Shown: one piece after another, positions 36,280 to 45,082 of the stretch
Position numbering within the stretch: position 1 is the first letter of the stretch
Layout of the letters: each line of letters starts with the position of its first letter
NCBI RefSeq assembly: GCF_900155865.1
Contig: NZ_LT707006.1
Location: 467,490-531,489 of the forward strand
Length of the DNA stretch: 64,000 bases
Direction: 5' to 3'
Source: Bacteroides bouchesdurhonensis
Lineage (GTDB): Bacteria; Bacteroidota; Bacteroidia; Bacteroidales; Bacteroidaceae
The notes under the pieces: generated by a model
Seen by the model: only the letters and a program-made list of their open reading frames with translations
Databases searched by the model: none
Told to the model about the DNA's origin: nothing
Translations under genes and position numbers: made by a program

Positions 36280-36327
36280 ATAATAACCTCTGTTGGGTAG
36301 AGGATAAATCATAGGTAATTAATCATT

Positions 36328-36371
36328 TCCGGGCAATCAGTATTTTGATATTGATTGCCCGGAATTTTTTT
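36328..36371 (+). terminator. Intrinsic terminator after GH32
   Basis: TCCGGGCAATCA and TGATTGCCCGGA form a perfect 12-bp stem (36328-36339 / 36352-36363) followed by a run of seven T. Confidence 0.9.
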
Positions 36372-36517
36372 AGTGGGACTTGGTGCCTATGTAATTCCCA
36401 GTGAATCTCATTATTTTATTTATAAAGGTAAATATACTAGTGTATACAGGCTTTCGTAATACAGACATGGTATGAAATTACCATAACTGTGGTATTTACT
36501 GACAACAAAATCGGTGT

Positions 36518-36525
36518 TATTTTTG
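36518..36525 (+). promoter_or_regulatory. -7 box of cysK
   Basis: TATTTTTG, matching TAnnTTTG, 37 bases before the cysK ATG. The -33 element is not obvious. Confidence 0.55.
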
Positions 36526-36562
36526 TAATATCTTAAAACAAAAGAATTTAAAACAGGAATAT

Positions 36563-37525
36563 ATGGAAAAGATAGCAAAGAGATTGACGGATTTGATAGG
36601 TAATACTCCATTATTGGAACTTGGGAAATATAATAAAAGTAAAGGGCTGAAAGCCCGTCTGGTAGCAAAGCTTGAATATTTCAATCCTGCGGGAAGTGTG
36701 AAAGACCGTATAGCATTGGCAATGATAGCAGACGCCGAAGGAAAAGGAGTTTTGCATCCGGGGGCTACCATAATAGAGCCGACGAGTGGAAATACCGGAG
36801 TAGGACTGGCCTTTGTTGCTGCTTCAAAAGGATATAAGTTGATTTTGACAATGCCGGATACGATGAGCGTCGAACGCAGGAATTTGTTGAAAGCATTGGG
36901 AGCTGAACTGGTATTGACTCCCGGTGCTGATGGAATGAAAGGAGCAATTGCTAAGGCAGAAGAATTGAAAGCCGCTACTCCCGGTGCTGTTATCTTACAA
37001 CAATTTGAGAATCCTGCAAATCCAAATGTACATCTGCGAACTACCGGATTGGAAATATGGCGAGATACCGAAGGAAAAGTAGATATTTTCGTGGCAGGTG
37101 TTGGTACTGGCGGAACAGTAAGTGGCGTGGGTGAAGCATTGAAGATGCGTGATCCTAGTGTGAAGATTATTGCTGTAGAACCAACAGATTCTCCTGTTTT
37201 GTCAGGTGGAAAACCCGGTCCACACAAGATACAGGGAATAGGAGCAGGCTTTGTTCCTAAAACTTACAATCCTGCCGTAGTGGATGAGATTATTCAAGTA
37301 CAGAACGATGATGCCATTCGTACCAGCCGTCAATTAGCGAAAGAAGAAGGACTTCTGGTAGGTATTTCTTCAGGAGCTGCCGTATATGCGGCTACAGAGT
37401 TGGCAAAACGACCGGAGAATGAAGGTAAAATGATTGTAGTATTGTTACCTGATACAGGGGAACGATATCTATCTACTATTTTATATGCTTTTGAAGAATA
37501 TCCTCTCGGTGATGAGAAAAGATAA
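36563..37525 (+). CDS. cysK: Cysteine synthase A (O-acetylserine sulfhydrylase)
   Basis: 320 residues. It makes cysteine from O-acetylserine and sulfide with pyridoxal phosphate. The cofactor lysine is in [13 protein letters not shown] (~residue 46). The substrate loop [12 protein letters not shown] and the phosphate-binding [13 protein letters not shown] follow, and [12 protein letters not shown] closes the active site. All are classical CysK. It is transcribed alone from its own promoter and is followed by an 11-bp hairpin with a weak T-stretch. Confidence 0.96.
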   Translation: MEKIAKRLTDLIGNTPLLELGKYNKSKGLKARLVAKLEYFNPAGSVKDRIALAMIADAEGKGVLHPGATIIEPTSGNTGVGLAFVAASKGYKLILTMPDTMSVERRNLLKALGAELVLTPGADGMKGAIAKAEELKAATPGAVILQQFENPANPNVHLRTTGLEIWRDTEGKVDIFVAGVGTGGTVSGVGEALKMRDPSVKIIAVEPTDSPVLSGGKPGPHKIQGIGAGFVPKTYNPAVVDEIIQVQNDDAIRTSRQLAKEEGLLVGISSGAAVYAATELAKRPENEGKMIVVLLPDTGERYLSTILYAFEEYPLGDEKR

Positions 37526-37572
37526 TTCAATATGTTCTATCTCTAGTGTTGTGTATGGTTAGTTATATTAGA

Positions 37573-37621
37573 AATCGCTATAGAAACTCCTCAAAGAGTG
37601 ACTATAGCGATTCTTGATTTT
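37573..37621 (+). terminator. Hairpin after cysK
   Basis: AATCGCTATAG (37573-37583) pairs with CTATAGCGATT (37602-37612). TTGATTTTAAT follows, a moderate T-rich tail. It lies tail-to-tail between cysK and the PNPOx-like gene and could act for both. Confidence 0.6.
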
Positions 37622-37647
37622 AATAAAACACAGGATACTTTTGTGGG

Positions 37648-38127
37648 TTAGGGCTCCTCATTAGGGCGCAAACCAAAAATTTTTCCTGTCATTTGTTTAA
37701 CCGAAACTTGCCATACCTTCACATTTCGTACAGCAGGATCGGAGTATACAAACTCATTATCTGTATAATGTCGCATGATGATGTCCAGTGCATGGCGTTT
37801 TTCGTCCATATTTTCGATAAACTCTACTTTCCCCCTGCACATAGCACTTTCAGAACGCATACTATAGCTGCAAGCCACTTTCTCATGTTGGTAGACAAGT
37901 TTATGTCCGAGGCTGAACGTGATACAGACGTTATTATTGTGTTCCAACATCTCCACTTTGCTTCCTTCAGGACCTGAGTGCAAGTAGATTATACCGTTTT
38001 CATAACCAAAGTTCATGGGTACCACATAAGGGTTCCCCTCTAAATCCGTAATACCTACAAAGCAAGCATCACAATGCAAAATAATGGATTCAATTCGTTG
38101 TATATCCTCAATAACAACTGTTTTCAT
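37648..38127 (-). CDS. Pyridoxamine 5'-phosphate oxidase-like flavin-binding protein
   Basis: 159 residues of the split-barrel FMN-binding fold. VGITDLEGNPYVVPMNFGYENGIIYLHSG is the flavin-binding start, followed by EGSKVEMLEHNNNVCITFS and YSMRSESAMCRGKVEFI. The group includes the nitroimidazole-resistance (Nim) proteins and many uncharacterised oxidoreductases. Real pyridoxamine oxidases are longer, so pyridoxal synthesis is unlikely. A role in flavin- or haem-dependent reduction is inferred. Single gene, convergent with cysK. Confidence 0.86.
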   Translation of the reverse strand: MKTVVIEDIQRIESIILHCDACFVGITDLEGNPYVVPMNFGYENGIIYLHSGPEGSKVEMLEHNNNVCITFSLGHKLVYQHEKVACSYSMRSESAMCRGKVEFIENMDEKRHALDIIMRHYTDNEFVYSDPAVRNVKVWQVSVKQMTGKIFGLRPNEEP

Positions 38128-38215
38128 TGCTGTTTATTTATAAAGAATGAATACACAAAAGCCGCAGAGAAACAAATTTAAGATAATAAAAGCACTGCGA
38201 CTTTTTGTGATAGAT

Positions 38216-40372
38216 TTATTTTTCGATTAATTGAAAGTCCAATTGTTTCTTCTCTAAGTTTGCTCTTGCCACGCGAATAGTAATCGCATCACCCAAACTG
38301 TATGTCCGGTTTTTGCGACGTCCACGCAGACAGTAATTTTTCTCATCGAATTCGTAATAATCGTCATCCAGATCACGCATAGGAACCATTCCTTCGCATT
38401 TGTTTTCGTTCAGTTCTACATAAAGGCCCCATTCCGTAACTCCGGAGATCACACCATCATATACTTGTCCAAGGCGTTCACTCATAAACTCTACCTGTTT
38501 ATACTTGATAGAAGCACGTTCGGCATTGGCAGCCACTTGTTCCATATTCGAACTATGATCGCATAGATCTTCATACTTCGTTTCCGATACGCTACGACCT
38601 CCATCCATATATTTTGTAACCAGACGGTGTACCATCATATCCGGGAACCGACGAATCGGAGAGGTAAAATGTGTGTAGTAGTCAAAAGCCAATCCGTAGT
38701 GTCCGATATTGTGCGTAGAATAACGAGCTTTTTGCATGGCTCGGATAGAGACAGTTTCAATCAGATTCTCTTCTTTCTTACCATGAACGTCATCTAATAA
38801 ATGATTGATAGATTTCGAAATATCCGTTTTCGTTCCACTAGTACGTACTTTATATCCAAAGCGGGCTATGAACTGCGCCAGATTATCTAACTTTTCAGGA
38901 TCTGGAAGATCATGAATACGGTAAGGAAGTACTTTAGCCTTTTTGTTCTTAGGTACTCTTCCTACTTTCTCGGCTACTGTCCTGTTGGCTAGTAGCATAA
39001 ATTCTTCCACCAATTTATTGGCGTCTTTAGACTCTTTGAAATAAACACTGATTGGCTTTCCCTTTTCGTCAATTTCAAACTTTACTTCATAGCGGTCAAA
39101 GTTGATAGCTCCTGCGGCAAAGCGTTTCTCCCGAAGTGCTTTTGCTATCGTATCCAGCATAAGTACTTCTTCCTTAAAATCTCCTTCCTTTGTTTCGATA
39201 ATCTGCTGTGCCTCTTCATAAGTAAAACGGCGGTCGGATCTGATAACTGTATGTACAATGCGAGAGTCGTTCACTTCCCCTTTTTCTGTAATATCGAAAA
39301 TAACGGAAAATGCGAGTTTCTCTTCATTGGGTCGAAGTGAGCAGATAAAATTACATAAACGTTCGGGAAGCATTGGGATAGTACGGTCTACCAGATATAC
39401 GGAAGTTGCTCGTTTCTCTGCTTCTCTATCGATGATACCACCTTCTTTCACATAATGGGTCACATCTGCAATATGTACGCCAACTTCCCATAATCCGTCT
39501 TTTAGCAGGCGAATGGAAAGGGCGTCATCAAAATCTTTTGCGTCTTTCGGATCGATAGTAAAAGTGGTTATTTGGCGGAAATCCTCACGCCGGGCTATTT
39601 CGTCGGAAGTGATCTCAGCAGGAATTTTATCCGCTGCTGTCTCTACCGCTTTCGGATAAACGTACGGCAATCCGAATTCGGCAAGGATTGCGTGCATTTC
39701 CGTTGTGTTATCTCCGGCTTTGCCCAATATGTCGATTACCTGACCGATGGGATTTTTGGCTTTATCCGGCCATTCAGTCACTTTTACAATTGCTTTGTCA
39801 CCAGTCTTTCCCCCTTTTAATTTATCTTTCGGAATGAAAATATCATTGGCAAGCGTACGGTTTTCTGTTACCAGAAAAGCATATGAGTTAGCTACCTCTA
39901 GTGTTCCTACAAAGGTATCATTGGCACGTTCTAATATTTCAATAACCTCTCCCTCTGCTTCTCTTTTCTTTCGTTTGGCATAGAATACGATTTTTACTTT
40001 ATCATTATTCATTGCATGTGCAGAGTTTCGTTCTGCAACGAAGACCGGTTCGCCTCCATCTTCGGGGATAAATGAATTCTTTCCATTACTCTTACGCTGG
40101 AATGTACCTACCATTTCTGTTCCGTGGCTATTCATGCGGAACTTGCCTTTCTCTATTTCGCTGATATAATCGTCGTCTGACAAGTCGTGTAGAATATCGA
40201 CGCACAACATCTTTTGCGGATGAGTGGTGAGATGTAACTCCGCGAAGATATATTTCATACTGAGCGTTTCGTTGGGTTTGGCATGGAAAAAGTCTATCAA
40301 TAATGCGGCCAATTGTTGTTTTCCCATTCTTTTACCGGCCTTCTTTTCTTTTTTTTCTTTCTTTTTCGCCAT
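38216..40372 (-). CDS. rnr: Ribonuclease R
   Basis: 718 residues, the usual length. The 3'-to-5' exoribonuclease degrades structured RNA and acts in quality control and cold or stress adaptation. A lysine-rich start (MAKKKEKKEKKAGKR) and a winged-helix domain come first. OB-fold cold-shock domains follow. The RNB domain carries the metal-binding TIDPKDAKDFDDALSI (about residue 276). An S1 domain ends it (GQVYDGVISGVTEWGLYVEL). It is divergent from the CDF transporter gene. Confidence 0.95.
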   Translation of the reverse strand: MAKKKEKKEKKAGKRMGKQQLAALLIDFFHAKPNETLSMKYIFAELHLTTHPQKMLCVDILHDLSDDDYISEIEKGKFRMNSHGTEMVGTFQRKSNGKNSFIPEDGGEPVFVAERNSAHAMNNDKVKIVFYAKRKKREAEGEVIEILERANDTFVGTLEVANSYAFLVTENRTLANDIFIPKDKLKGGKTGDKAIVKVTEWPDKAKNPIGQVIDILGKAGDNTTEMHAILAEFGLPYVYPKAVETAADKIPAEITSDEIARREDFRQITTFTIDPKDAKDFDDALSIRLLKDGLWEVGVHIADVTHYVKEGGIIDREAEKRATSVYLVDRTIPMLPERLCNFICSLRPNEEKLAFSVIFDITEKGEVNDSRIVHTVIRSDRRFTYEEAQQIIETKEGDFKEEVLMLDTIAKALREKRFAAGAINFDRYEVKFEIDEKGKPISVYFKESKDANKLVEEFMLLANRTVAEKVGRVPKNKKAKVLPYRIHDLPDPEKLDNLAQFIARFGYKVRTSGTKTDISKSINHLLDDVHGKKEENLIETVSIRAMQKARYSTHNIGHYGLAFDYYTHFTSPIRRFPDMMVHRLVTKYMDGGRSVSETKYEDLCDHSSNMEQVAANAERASIKYKQVEFMSERLGQVYDGVISGVTEWGLYVELNENKCEGMVPMRDLDDDYYEFDEKNYCLRGRRKNRTYSLGDAITIRVARANLEKKQLDFQLIEK

Positions 40373-40445
40373 AATTGAATCGTTCTAAATTACTATTCTT
40401 ACTACAAAGTAAATGATTAAATATCAATAATTCAAGATTTTCATG

Positions 40446-40453
40446 TACATTTG
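40446..40453 (+). promoter_or_regulatory. -7 box of the CDF-epimerase-PAP2 operon
   Basis: TACATTTG fits TAnnTTTG and is 27 bases before the ATG at 40481. Confidence 0.5.
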
Positions 40454-40480
40454 CCAATATCTTATTGATAATGTAACAAA

Positions 40481-41380
40481 ATGGAGGATAAAAAGACTGC
40501 TCGTGAACGAGGAATTTATAAAGTCACGATAATCGGTAGTAGCGTTAATTTTCTGCTGCTTGTTTTCAAGTTTGTGGCAGGATTTATGGGGCATAGTGCG
40601 GCTATGTTGGCCGATGCAGTGCATTCATTGTCAGATTTTGTCACAGATTTGGTCGTTATTGTGTTTGTACGGATTTCCAATAAACCGCAAGATAAAACCC
40701 ACGATTATGGACATGGAAAGTATGAAACATTGGCCACAGCAATAATCGGATTATTGTTGTTGGTTGTCGGTTTTGGAATATTGTGGAATGGAGCTTCCTC
40801 TATTTATGCTTTTATCAAGGGGCAACAGTTGGAAAAACCGGGGATGGTGGCTCTGATAGCGGCACTTGTTTCTATAGTTGCCAAAGAGATATTGTATCAA
40901 TATACAGTGATTGAAGGGAAGAAATTGGATTCACAAGCTGTTATAGCGAATGCTTGGCATCATCGGAGTGATGCGCTTTCTTCTATCGGAACAGCGATTG
41001 GTATCGGAGGAGCTATTTTGTTGGGAGAAAACTGGCGGGTACTTGATCCGGTTGCTGCAGTGATTGTTAGTTTCTTTATTATAAAAGTAGCGATTCAGTT
41101 ATTAATTCCTTGTGTGGATGAACTATTGGAAAAATCATTACCAGATGAGGTGGAAAAAGAAATTGAACAAGCACTGTTGTCTTTTCCGGGTGTGAGTGAG
41201 CCGCATCATTTGCGTACCCGGCGTATTGGTAGTTACTATGCCATTGAGGTGCACGTACGAATGGACGGAAATATTACATTGGAGGAAGCGCATGTTACTG
41301 CTACCGCAATTGAGCATAGATTGAAAGATATATTCGGTGAGGGAACATTAATCAATATTCATGTAGAACCTAAAAAGTAG
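40481..41380 (+). CDS. Cation diffusion facilitator (Zn/Fe/Mn efflux)
   Basis: 299 residues with six membrane segments. Metal-site helices carry ADAVHSLSDFVTDLVV (segment 2) and NAWHHRSDALSSIG (segment 5), each with the paired His/Asp of CDF proteins. The loop HDYGHGKYE follows segment 2. The C-terminal cytosolic domain (HLRTRRIGSYYAIEVHVRMDG) is of the metallochaperone-like type. Probably exports a divalent cation in exchange for protons; which metal is unclear. It is the first gene of a three-gene plus-strand unit, ending two bases before the epimerase gene. Confidence 0.93.
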   Translation: MEDKKTARERGIYKVTIIGSSVNFLLLVFKFVAGFMGHSAAMLADAVHSLSDFVTDLVVIVFVRISNKPQDKTHDYGHGKYETLATAIIGLLLLVVGFGILWNGASSIYAFIKGQQLEKPGMVALIAALVSIVAKEILYQYTVIEGKKLDSQAVIANAWHHRSDALSSIGTAIGIGGAILLGENWRVLDPVAAVIVSFFIIKVAIQLLIPCVDELLEKSLPDEVEKEIEQALLSFPGVSEPHHLRTRRIGSYYAIEVHVRMDGNITLEEAHVTATAIEHRLKDIFGEGTLINIHVEPKK

Positions 41381-41382
41381 TA

Positions 41383-42390
41383 ATGGAGAGTATTTTGATC
41401 ACAGGGGCAAGTGGGTTTATTGGTAGTTTCATTGTTGAAGAGGCTTTGAAACGTAAGTTTAACGTTTGGGCAGGAATACGGTCTACTAGTAGCAAGAAAT
41501 ATCTGAAGAACAGGAAAATTCATTTTCTGGAACTCGATTTTACTCATCCCAATGAACTTCGTGCCCAACTTTCCGGTTACAAAGGGACATACAATAAGTT
41601 TGATTACATCATCCATTGTGCCGGTGTCACTAAGTGTATTGATTCAAAATCTTTCGATTACGTGAATTATCTACAGACGAAATATTTCATCGATACCTTG
41701 AAAGTGCTTAATATGGTTCCCAAACAGTTTATTTATATTAGTACGCTGAGTGTTTTTGGACCAGTGCGCGATAAGGATTATTCTCCTATTGAGGCAGATG
41801 ATACTCCAATCCCTAACACTGCTTATGGGTTAAGTAAACTAAAGGCTGAACTTTATATTCAAAGTATTCCCGGATTCCCTTATGTTATTTATCGTCCTAC
41901 AGGAGTGTATGGTCCACGAGAAATGGATTATTTCCTGATGGCGAAATCCATTCAACGTCATATGGACTTTTCAGTTGGTTTCCGTCGGCAGGATTTGACT
42001 TTCGTTTATGTAAAAGATATTGTTCAGGCAATTTTCTTGGGAATAGAGAAGAAAGTAGTACAGAAAACTTATTTTCTGTCGGACGGTAAAGTATATCAGA
42101 GTCGTGTATTTTCGGACTTAATTCAAAAAGAGTTAGGCAATCCGTTTGTTATTCGTGTGAAATGTCCATTAATTGTGCTAAAAGTTATATCTTTGCTTGC
42201 TCAATTCATTGCCATGCGCTCAGGAAAGTGCAGTACATTGAATTTGGATAAGTATAAGATAATGAAACAACGCAATTGGCAATGCGACATTACCCCTACA
42301 ATAGAAGAATTAGGGTATACTCCCGAGTATGATTTGGAAAGAGGAGTCCGTGAAACGATTGCCTGGTATAAAAACGAAGGATGGCTTTAG
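41383..42390 (+). CDS. NAD-dependent epimerase/dehydratase (extended SDR)
   Basis: 335 residues. The Rossmann start is ITGASGFIGSFIVEEAL. IIHCAGVTKCID and ISTLSVFGP carry the NAD-binding and Ser positions. YGLSKLKAELY is the catalytic YxxxK (Tyr ~147), and VIYRPTGVYGPRE is a substrate-side block. Such enzymes act on nucleotide sugars or on isoprenoid/steroid-like substrates. The substrate is not evident. The 10-base overlap with the PAP2 gene argues that both act in one lipid- or glycolipid-related path. Confidence 0.88.
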   Translation: MESILITGASGFIGSFIVEEALKRKFNVWAGIRSTSSKKYLKNRKIHFLELDFTHPNELRAQLSGYKGTYNKFDYIIHCAGVTKCIDSKSFDYVNYLQTKYFIDTLKVLNMVPKQFIYISTLSVFGPVRDKDYSPIEADDTPIPNTAYGLSKLKAELYIQSIPGFPYVIYRPTGVYGPREMDYFLMAKSIQRHMDFSVGFRRQDLTFVYVKDIVQAIFLGIEKKVVQKTYFLSDGKVYQSRVFSDLIQKELGNPFVIRVKCPLIVLKVISLLAQFIAMRSGKCSTLNLDKYKIMKQRNWQCDITPTIEELGYTPEYDLERGVRETIAWYKNEGWL

Positions 42391-43346
42391 ACTTATTTAA
42401 GCGTGTAGAAACCCGGAAAGGGTTGTTCGCAGTGGAGAAGATAACATTGATTTATAATCTGCTGACCTCCATATTAATTCTGTTCCTGTTTCAGCGAATG
42501 GACCATCCATGGCATATGTTGCTGGATAGGGCAATGATTGCTGCAATGACTTTTTTGTTGATGTACCTTTACCGGCTGGCTCCTTGTAAGTTCTCGGCTT
42601 TTGTACGTATTGTTATACAAATGAGTTTGTTGTCCTACTGGTATCCGGATACTTTTGAGTTTAACCGCTTTTTCCCGAATCTGGATCATATCTTTGCTGT
42701 AACTGAACAGTTTATTTTCAATGGTCAGCCCGCTATCTGGTTCTGTGATACTTTCCCTCATTTATTGGTGAGTGAAGCATTTAACATGGGATACTTCTTC
42801 TATTATCCAATGATAGTGATTGTAACTTTATTCTATTTTATCTATAAATTCGATTTATTCGAGAAGATGTCTTTTGTATTGGTCACTTCTTTCTTTATCT
42901 ATTACTTAATTTATATTTTCATTCCGGTGGCAGGACCGCAATTCTATTTCCCTGCTATTGGGATTGAACACGTGGCAAAAGGAACTTTTCCAGCTATTGG
43001 TGATTATTTTAATCTTCATCAGGAATTGTTGCCGGGACCAGGTTATCAACATGGATTTTTTTATAATCTTGTAGAGGGTTCCCAACAAGTAGGTGAACGT
43101 CCTACAGCCGCATTTCCCAGTTCCCATGTCGGTATTTCCACTATACTGATGATTATGGCGTGGCGTGGTAGCAAGATACTGTTTGGCTGTCTGTTGCCGT
43201 TTTATCTATTATTATGTGGAGCTACCGTATATATTCAAGCTCATTATGCAATTGATGCTATTGTAGGCTTCTTCTCAGCTTTTCTGTTGTATGTGGTGGT
43301 AACCTGGATGTTTAAAAAGTGGTTTGCAGTGCCTATGTTCAAATAG
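42381..43346 (+). CDS. PAP2-family membrane phosphatase/phosphotransferase
   Basis: 321 residues with about seven membrane segments. Phosphatase motif 2 is PTAAFPSSHVG (~residue 240) and motif 3 is YIQAHYAIDAIVGF (~285), with the His nucleophile and acid of PAP2 enzymes. Motif 1 (KxxxxxxRP) is poor; GERP stands just ahead of motif 2. This weak first motif and the length resemble inositol-phosphorylceramide-synthase-like members as much as lipid phosphatases. Bacteroides make sphingolipids, so a lipid headgroup role is reasonable, but unproven. It overlaps the epimerase gene by 10 bases. Confidence 0.85.
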   Translation: MALDLFKRVETRKGLFAVEKITLIYNLLTSILILFLFQRMDHPWHMLLDRAMIAAMTFLLMYLYRLAPCKFSAFVRIVIQMSLLSYWYPDTFEFNRFFPNLDHIFAVTEQFIFNGQPAIWFCDTFPHLLVSEAFNMGYFFYYPMIVIVTLFYFIYKFDLFEKMSFVLVTSFFIYYLIYIFIPVAGPQFYFPAIGIEHVAKGTFPAIGDYFNLHQELLPGPGYQHGFFYNLVEGSQQVGERPTAAFPSSHVGISTILMIMAWRGSKILFGCLLPFYLLLCGATVYIQAHYAIDAIVGFFSAFLLYVVVTWMFKKWFAVPMFK

Positions 43347-43372
43347 TTTCGGTGATTTTCTTGTTTTGTATA

Positions 43373-43390
43373 ATGATTACAAGTAATCAT
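43373..43390. repeat. Small palindrome between PAP2 and dusB
   Basis: ATGATTAC-AA-GTAATCAT. It lies between two convergent genes and may help to end transcription, although no T-run follows. Confidence 0.4.
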
Positions 43391-43452
43391 CATGCCACAA
43401 TAGGATAATTGTTGCAATAGATCTAATAACTTTCATATTGCTAAAGTTTTAA

Positions 43453-44451
43453 TTAGATATTTTCATTAGCTGATGACATGATGGTATGTACCTCTTCAAA
43501 GATATGGAAAAGGTCCTCTTTTGTTTCCGCCCTAAGCATAGCAATACGAGTATTGCGGAAATTCGGAATACCTTTAAATATAGGGCTGGCAGCCAGATGG
43601 CGACGAACATGCAGGATACCTCTACGCTCATCTAGTAAGTTTACGCTGTCGATTACTTCTTGTCGAAGTACTTCCATGCACCATTCAAAACTGAGTGGAG
43701 GTAACTCTTCCCCTGTCTCTAGGTAGTGCTTCATTTCTTTGAAGATCCAGGGACGTCCGAAGCTGGCACGTCCGATCATGACTGCATCTACTCCATAACG
43801 GTCAAAGCATTCTTTACAACGTTGAGGAGTGGTTACGTCTCCATTACCAATGATAGGAATATGCATTCTTGGGTTATTCTTGACTTCACCAATTAAGGTC
43901 CAGTCTGCCTCTCCCGTATACATTTGTGCCCGGGTACGACCATGAATGGTCAATGCCGCAATGCCACAATCCTGTAACTGCTCTGCCAGATCAACGATAA
44001 TCTTGTTGCTTGCATCCCAACCTAATCGAGTTTTTACAGTGACAGGTATCTTGACTGCATCTACTACGGCACGAGTAATCTCCAACATTTTGGGGATATT
44101 CTGCAACATACCTGCACCTGCTCCCTTTCCTGCTACTCTTTTCACCGGACACCCGAAGTTTATATCCAGAATATCCGGTTGTGCCTGCTCTACGATTTTA
44201 GCAGCTTCAACCATCGTTTCCGTATCTTTACCGTATATCTGGATAGCAACAGGCCGTTCTTCGTCACTGATACTTAATTTCTGTGCGGTTTTGCTGACTG
44301 AACGAATGAGGGCGTCGCTGGATACAAACTCAGTGTATACCATGTCGGCACCAAACTTTTTGCACATCAGGCGAAAAGCAGGATCTGTAACGTCTTCCAT
44401 TGGGGCGAGCAGTATGGGATGTTTTCCCAGGTCTATGTGGCCTATTTTCAT
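43453..44451 (-). CDS. dusB: tRNA-dihydrouridine synthase (DusB family)
   Basis: 332 residues. The flavin enzyme reduces specific uridines in tRNA. LLAPMEDVTDPAFRLMCKKFGADMVYTEFVSSDAL is the N-terminal barrel start. The catalytic Cys sits in DINFGCPVKRVAGKGAGAG (~residue 100). TVKTRLGWD and ALTIHGRTRAQMYTGEADW bind substrate and flavin, and PIIGNGDVTTP is the phosphate site. Transcribed alone, from a promoter back-to-back with that of the DUF2059 gene. Confidence 0.95.
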   Translation of the reverse strand: MKIGHIDLGKHPILLAPMEDVTDPAFRLMCKKFGADMVYTEFVSSDALIRSVSKTAQKLSISDEERPVAIQIYGKDTETMVEAAKIVEQAQPDILDINFGCPVKRVAGKGAGAGMLQNIPKMLEITRAVVDAVKIPVTVKTRLGWDASNKIIVDLAEQLQDCGIAALTIHGRTRAQMYTGEADWTLIGEVKNNPRMHIPIIGNGDVTTPQRCKECFDRYGVDAVMIGRASFGRPWIFKEMKHYLETGEELPPLSFEWCMEVLRQEVIDSVNLLDERRGILHVRRHLAASPIFKGIPNFRNTRIAMLRAETKEDLFHIFEEVHTIMSSANENI

Positions 44452-44481
44452 GAATAAATTGAACTAATGATTATTATACTG

Positions 44482-44510
44482 CAAAAATATGGAAAAAATA
44501 CCTACTTTTG
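44482..44510. promoter_or_regulatory. Back-to-back promoters for dusB (-) and the DUF2059 gene (+)
   Basis: On the minus strand TATTTTTG (44489-44482) serves dusB, and on the plus strand TACTTTTG (44503-44510) serves the DUF2059 gene. The two -7 boxes are only 13 bases apart and point away from each other. The -33 region of each therefore overlaps the other promoter, which suggests mutual interference. Confidence 0.55.
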
Positions 44511-44542
44511 TATCTATTCATTCATTTAACAAATTTAGAATT

Positions 44543-45001
44543 ATGAGAAAAGGTCTGTTTTTAACAGCTGTAAGTATGATAATGCTTTTCGCTACTGTAA
44601 CTTCGGTTTATGCACAAAGTGATAATAATAAAGAATATAGAGCAACGTTGGAGAAGATGATGAATCTTTCCGGTGCTTTAGAAGTTTCGAAAACGATGGT
44701 ACCGCAAATGGTAAGTATGATGAAACAAGCTTCACCCGGTACAGCGGACGCTTTTTGGGATGATTTTGCTGCTAAATGGAAAACAAAGTTCGCTGATAGA
44801 ATGGTGGATCTCTATGTCCCTATTTATCAGAAATACCTGACTATAGATGATCTAAAAGATTTGATTGCATTTTATGAAACTCCAATTGGAAAGAAATTAG
44901 CAGAAGCTACTCCTAAGATGACTGTAGAAGGAATGCAGTTGGGACAGAAGATAGGTATGGAAATGGCGACTGAACTTCAGAATGAGTTGAAGGCCCAGTA
45001 A
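44543..45001 (+). CDS. Secreted DUF2059-family protein
   Basis: 152 residues from Met 44543, where a signal peptide begins (MRKGLFLTAVSMIMLFATVTSVYAQ); the frame is open 18 codons earlier. The mature protein is all helical (LEKMMNLSGALEVSKTMVPQM, LTIDDLKDLIAFYETPIGKKLAEATPKM), the latter being the DUF2059 signature. These periplasmic proteins have no known function. It stands between dusB and the U32-dprA operon. Confidence 0.85.
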   Translation: MRKGLFLTAVSMIMLFATVTSVYAQSDNNKEYRATLEKMMNLSGALEVSKTMVPQMVSMMKQASPGTADAFWDDFAAKWKTKFADRMVDLYVPIYQKYLTIDDLKDLIAFYETPIGKKLAEATPKMTVEGMQLGQKIGMEMATELQNELKAQ

Positions 45002-45034
45002 GATAAATTAAGTCTTAGATACAGATAAACTTTG

Positions 45035-45042
45035 TACCTTTG
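45035..45042 (+). promoter_or_regulatory. -7 box of the U32-thioesterase-dprA operon
   Basis: TACCTTTG, matching TAnnTTTG, about 40 bases before the ATG at 45083. Confidence 0.5.
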
Positions 45043-45082
45043 CACTTTCTTATCATATTTAAAAGATTATCTGACAGTACTG

